Assembly: GCA_016935035.1 (NCBI GenBank)
Contig: JAFGRR010000471.1
Location: 1-9,762, forward strand
Direction of reading: 5' to 3'
Length of the DNA: 9,762 nt
Source of the DNA: Phycisphaerae bacterium
Lineage (GTDB): Bacteria > Planctomycetota > Phycisphaerae > UBA1845 > Fen-1342
This document shows positions 6,799 through 9,762 of this stretch, piece by piece. Each line of letters begins with the position of its first letter. The first letter of the stretch is position 1. The notes below the pieces were generated by a model. That model was not told where the DNA came from. It saw only the letters and a program-made list of their open reading frames with translations, and made no database searches. A program made the translations under genes and the position numbers.

Positions 6799-7704
6799 TC
6801 AGGGGATGTAGTGCCGCTGGCCGAGGGCCGTGTACAGGCAGAGCACGTGGTGCGGGCGAACGTTCAGCGCGGTCGCGAGCGTGGCCTCATCGAGTTCGTC
6901 GCCGAGCAGCACGACCTCATCGCCCTCGCGGTCAGCGGGATCAACGCTGACGAACGATGTGTTCATGCCGGTTTCGAGGATGCGTTGCCGCCGGCCGTTG
7001 ATCAGCACTGGGGCCGGCCGCAATCCGTGGCTGTATCCCACGAGGATGACGCCGACGCGTTCGGCCTCGAATCCACCATACCCGACGTGCCCGGAGGTCT
7101 GTCGCACGACCGCGAGCTTGCTGGTGACATGCACGGCACCTTCGTATAACGCCAAGCCGGGGCGGACCGCGTTGAGCCAGGTGTCGGGATAGTCGAGCAG
7201 CTTGCTGCTGGCGGCGTGCAGGACGGCGACGCGCCCGCCGCAGGCCACTACGAGGCGCTCTGCCGCCCGCGGGCCGTCGGCGTGCGTGAATGCCTCCTCG
7301 AACTTGCCGCGAGTCAGCAGGTCGTCCACCGCGTCCAGCTCGCAGCCGAAGCGTTGCATGCCGGTATCGACGTTGAGCATGGGGCGCAAGTCGGTGAAGC
7401 GGCGGGCCTCGTCCATGGTGCGGACGCTGGGCCGAACATGTATTTCGCGGTATTCGGCGGGGTCGCCGAGCGGTGGGCCGAGCACGATGCCCGGGCGGTG
7501 CACGACGCGTGCCTCCTCAATCGAGAAATAGGCGAACTCGTCGGCGACGGCCGCCAGCACGTCGGCCACGCGGCTGGCACCCAGACCATAGGCGTCCGCC
7601 TTGATAACCGCGATCAACTGCACGCCCGTCCGCGCCAGAATCTCCTCGGCGGAGGCACGCACATGATCGAGGTCAATTGTCGCCAGTACGTGGGGAGAAC
7701 GCAT
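6799..7704 (-). CDS. alr: Alanine racemase, compact and divergent (fold-type III PLP enzyme)
   Basis: It would interconvert L- and D-alanine for peptidoglycan synthesis using PLP. The start ATG at 7702-7704 is placed by homology: the family's N-terminal ATIDLDHVR begins a few residues later, with AAGGA just upstream. At 301 residues it is shorter than the usual 350-390. Visible motifs are the PLP-lysine block AVIKADAYGLG (K35), VDTGMQRFG (112-120), FTHAD (139-143), HAASSK (163-168), AVRPGLALYEG (179-189, Arg equivalent to the PLP-pyridine Arg), VGYGG (207-211, Y209 in the place of the second catalytic base) and VGYSHG (222-227). Both catalytic bases are therefore kept. The usual HAANS reads HAASS, and CMDQ reads GMNT (246-249), replacing Asp by Asn. 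Several inter-motif loops are shortened. It is probably an active racemase, but a related specificity or a PLP-binding paralogue is possible. Confidence 0.85.
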   Translation of the reverse strand: MRSPHVLATIDLDHVRASAEEILARTGVQLIAVIKADAYGLGASRVADVLAAVADEFAYFSIEEARVVHRPGIVLGPPLGDPAEYREIHVRPSVRTMDEARRFTDLRPMLNVDTGMQRFGCELDAVDDLLTRGKFEEAFTHADGPRAAERLVVACGGRVAVLHAASSKLLDYPDTWLNAVRPGLALYEGAVHVTSKLAVVRQTSGHVGYGGFEAERVGVILVGYSHGLRPAPVLINGRRQRILETGMNTSFVSVDPADREGDEVVLLGDELDEATLATALNVRPHHVLCLYTALGQRHYIP

Positions 7705-7746
7705 ATTCCTTGCCGCCAATGGTTGCCGGGGTCCACGCTGGTGGCG

Positions 7747-7774
7747 AGTATAGCGAGGTAGGCGGTCACGGCAA
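7747..7774 (-). promoter_or_regulatory. Putative sigma70-type promoter for alr
   Basis: On the minus strand, TTGCCG (7769-7774) is separated by 16 bp from TATACT (7747-7752, five of six matches to TATAAT). Transcription would start near 7740, giving alr a leader of about 35 nt. This is read by eye and untested. Confidence 0.45.
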
Positions 7775-7845
7775 ACGACATGCCATGGCGTAATCCTCCG
7801 GCGGCGTGATGGCGATGTCGCCCAACTTTCTTGCCATCGCGGCAC

Positions 7846-7867
7846 CGGGCGCTTGTGGCGGCGCCCG
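7846..7867. repeat. GC-rich hairpin in the alr / amidohydrolase divergent region
   Basis: CGGGCGC (7846-7852) and GCGCCCG (7861-7867) form a perfect 7-bp stem with an 8-nt loop. It lies about 50 bp before the amidohydrolase start. A weak plus-strand pair, TTGTGG (7853-7858) and TAGGAT (7876-7881) with 17-bp spacing, overlaps it, so the hairpin could mask that promoter. No T-run follows. A second pair, GATGGC/GCCATC, is at 7808-7813 and 7833-7838. Confidence 0.4.
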
Positions 7868-7918
7868 ACTGGAAATAGGATTGCAATCTCACGAGTTTGG
7901 CCCAGTTAGGGGCGTCCG

Positions 7919-9541
7919 ATGAAGACAGAAGTCGACTTACTTATCCGTAACGGAACGATCTACGACGGCACCGGAACACCGCCGTTCCGCGGCGATGTTG
8001 CCGTCACCGGCGACTCCATCACGGGCGTCGGCCCGCTGGTGGGGGCGCGCGGCAGAATCGAGCTTGATGCGTCAGGGCTCGCGATAGCCCCCGGCTTCAT
8101 CAACATGCTAAGCTGGGCGAACGAGTCGCTGATTCATGACGGCCGCTCGCAGAGCGACATCCGCCAGGGCGTTACGCTCGAAGTGCTCGGCGAAGGGCAC
8201 TCGATGGGGCCCTGGAACGACGAGCTCAAGCAATCGCAGCGCGAGCAGCAGGGCGACATCAAGTACAACATCGAGTGGACCACGCTGGGTGAGTATCTCA
8301 ACTGGCTGGCACAGCGCGGCGTGTCGTGCAACGTCGCATCGTTCGTCGGTGCCACGACGGTGCGTGAGCACGTTGTTGGGTTCGAGAATCGCCGGCCGAC
8401 CGCCGATGAACTCGACCGCATGTGCACGCTCGTTCGTCAGGCGATGGAGGAAGGCGCGCTGGGCGTTGCGTCGGCGCTGGCCTATTCGCCGGCCGCTTAT
8501 GCCGAGACGGACGAACTGATCGCGCTGGCGAAGGTGGCGGCGGAGTGCCACGGGCTGTACATCTCGCACATCCGCAACGAGGGCGACAACCTACTGGACG
8601 CGTTCGGCGAGTTTCGCGCGATCGTCCGGGCGGCGGGCGTGCATGGCGAGATCTACCACATCAAGGCGTGCGGCAAGTCAAACTGGAGCAAGCTCGAGAC
8701 ACTGATCACCCGCATAGAGGAAGCGCGCGCCGAAGGGCTCACCATAACGGCGAACATGTATCCGTATCACGCCAGCGCCAGCGGTCTCGATGGCACGATG
8801 CCGCCCTGGGTACAGGAAGGCGGGCACCGGGCGTGGATCGAGCGGCTCAAGAACCCGGAGATCCGGGCGCGCGTGGCTGAGCAGATGCGCACGCCCACCA
8901 CCGAGTGGGACAACTTCTACGTCTCGGCTGGTTCGCCCGAGAACATCCTCCTGGTCGGCTTCAAGAGCGACAAGCTCAAGCCGCTGGCGGGCAAGAGTGT
9001 GGCCGCGGTCGCCAAGCAACGCGGCACCAGCCCCGAAGAGACAATCATGGACCTGGTCGTCGAGGACGACAGCAACGTCGGGGCGGCGTTCTTCTCGATG
9101 TCCGAGGCCAATATCCGCCGCAAGATGCGTGTGCCCTGGGTTAGCTTCTGCTCGGATGCCCAGTCGATCGCAACCGAGGGCGTCTTCCTGTCACGCCGGC
9201 CGCATCCGCGCACGTATGGTGCATTCGCCCGCTTGCTCGGGCATTACGTGCGTGAGGAAGCGATTATGCCGCTCGAAGAAGCGGTTCGTCGAATTACCTG
9301 GCTGCCGGCGTTCAACCTGCGTTTACCGCGGCGTGGACGGCTGGCCAAGGGCTGTGCCGCCGACATCGTCGTCTTCGATCCCGCCACGATTCAGGATCGG
9401 GCAACCTTCGCGGACCCGCACCAATACGCCGCCGGTGTGCAACACGTGTTCGTCAACGGTGTTCAGGTACTGCGAAATGGCGAGCATACCGGCGCCAAGC
9501 CGGGGCGAGTGGCGCGTGGCCCGGGCTGGCAGGCCGACTGA
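7919..9541 (+). CDS. N-acyl-D-amino-acid deacylase-like amidohydrolase (D-aminoacylase family) with altered metal site
   Basis: This is a 540-residue amidohydrolase-superfamily protein. Classical members hydrolyse N-acyl-D-amino acids. ATG 7919 has AGGGG (7908-7912) six bases upstream. No signal peptide is seen, so it is probably cytoplasmic. The N-terminal small beta-domain begins LLIRNGTIYDGTG, and the C-terminal part closes it with GRLAKGCAADIVVFDP and HVFVNG. Barrel motifs are APGFINMLSW (57-66), VTLEVLGEGHSMGP (85-98), YISHIRNEGDN (214-224), YHIKACGKSNWS (246-257) and CSDAQS (411-416). H217, H247 and D413 align with the later metal and catalytic ligands of D-aminoacylase. The usual VHTH reads MLSW, so both early His are missing, and the Cys of GNCG reads Gly in GEGH. 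The sequence resembles a recognisable subfamily of this type rather than a decayed gene. It is divergent from alr. Substrate is unknown. Confidence 0.85.
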   Translation: MKTEVDLLIRNGTIYDGTGTPPFRGDVAVTGDSITGVGPLVGARGRIELDASGLAIAPGFINMLSWANESLIHDGRSQSDIRQGVTLEVLGEGHSMGPWNDELKQSQREQQGDIKYNIEWTTLGEYLNWLAQRGVSCNVASFVGATTVREHVVGFENRRPTADELDRMCTLVRQAMEEGALGVASALAYSPAAYAETDELIALAKVAAECHGLYISHIRNEGDNLLDAFGEFRAIVRAAGVHGEIYHIKACGKSNWSKLETLITRIEEARAEGLTITANMYPYHASASGLDGTMPPWVQEGGHRAWIERLKNPEIRARVAEQMRTPTTEWDNFYVSAGSPENILLVGFKSDKLKPLAGKSVAAVAKQRGTSPEETIMDLVVEDDSNVGAAFFSMSEANIRRKMRVPWVSFCSDAQSIATEGVFLSRRPHPRTYGAFARLLGHYVREEAIMPLEEAVRRITWLPAFNLRLPRRGRLAKGCAADIVVFDPATIQDRATFADPHQYAAGVQHVFVNGVQVLRNGEHTGAKPGRVARGPGWQAD

Positions 9542-9683
9542 GCGAACAAGCACCTCATGCGTGGCAATGTAGCGGCCAATGTCTCGTCGGCCGTCTTCTC
9601 GCGCAGTCACATCTTCGGCGGCGATGCGGTCTTCGCTGCGTGTTACGTTTTCGGCCTGATGTTCTTTGTGCATGCCGGGTGCT
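9542..9683. other. Non-coding or unassigned stretch after the amidohydrolase gene
   Basis: I see no supported gene here. An open frame from an ATG at 9557 runs in phase with the preceding gene to the window edge, with GC-rich third positions and a short hydrophobic stretch. It has no clear ribosome-binding site and reads through the palindromes that follow, so it is not called as a CDS. Confidence 0.4.
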
Positions 9684-9708
9684 ATGGGCAGGTCGTAGAC
9701 CTGCCCAT
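9684..9708. repeat. Perfect 11-bp palindrome with ATGGGCAGGTC arms
   Basis: ATGGGCAGGTC (9684-9694) and GACCTGCCCAT (9698-9708) are perfect inverted complements around GTA. No T-tract follows. The unit CCTGCCCAT recurs at 9750-9758, which points to an intergenic repeat family, although a terminator for the upstream gene is possible. Confidence 0.7.
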
Positions 9709-9727
9709 GAATACGCCGTGGACGCAC

Positions 9728-9756
9728 GGGCAAACCCGCCTTCGGCGGGCCTGCCC
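9728..9756. repeat. GC-rich hairpin (two-tier stem) near the right window edge
   Basis: GGGCA (9728-9732) pairs with TGCCC (9752-9756), and inside it CCCGCC (9735-9740) pairs with GGCGGG (9744-9749) around TTC. It is followed by ATGG, not by a T-run. It shares its flanking TGCCCAT unit with the preceding palindrome and may continue past the window. Confidence 0.65.
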
Positions 9757-9762
9757 ATGGCA

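Noticed and set aside
7766..7786. Six-codon leader ORF ahead of alr with a strong GGAGG at 7795-7799
   Set aside because: It overlaps the best alr promoter candidate, which would start transcription downstream of it. Nothing indicates that it is translated or regulatory.
7705..7845. Longer alr start at 7845
   Set aside because: The extra 47 residues are Arg-rich, are absent from the family, and would cover the predicted promoter. The racemase fold begins right after the ATG at 7704.
9323..9733. Minus-strand open frame of 136 codons at the right end
   Set aside because: Most of it is antisense to the conserved C-terminus of the amidohydrolase, it starts inside a palindromic repeat, and it has no recognisable domain.

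Overview
The window is GC-rich bacterial DNA with six genes and short non-coding gaps. The gene content, GC-rich codon usage, REP-like palindromes and a TTG start after a perfect Shine-Dalgarno suggest a Gram-negative bacterium, possibly Planctomycetota. That placement is inference, because there is no rRNA or other taxonomic marker here. Gram-negative is better supported, since an outer-membrane secretin is encoded.

Left half (1-4577, minus strand): a type IV pilus / type II secretion (MSHA-like) gene set, read right to left. It starts with a secretin (TTG start at 4577), followed by a TPR lipoprotein whose ATG overlaps the secretin stop (ATGA). After a 195-bp gap comes an assembly ATPase of the PilB/GspE/MshE family that runs off the left edge. 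The ATPase carries an N-terminal PilZ domain with both c-di-GMP-binding motifs intact, ahead of a divergent MshEN-type domain. The 8-mer CCCGATAA occurs three times on the minus strand, only in the gaps in front of these genes.

Middle (4578-5456): a divergent intergenic region, then a small LuxR/GerE helix-turn-helix protein with no receiver domain, on the plus strand.

Right half (5457-9541): a secreted NamZ/DUF1343 exo-muramidase (plus), a compact divergent alanine racemase (minus, convergent with NamZ across a large inverted repeat), and an N-acyl-D-amino-acid deacylase-like amidohydrolase (plus, divergent from alr). All three could plausibly act on peptidoglycan sugars or D-amino acids, so a cell-wall salvage neighbourhood is a reasonable hypothesis. 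They are not one operon. The amidohydrolase lacks the usual HxH and Cys metal ligands, and the racemase is short with altered active-site motifs.

The last 220 bp hold no convincing gene and end in two GC-rich palindromes that share a short unit.

No CRISPR array, tRNA, rRNA, transposase or phage gene was seen.
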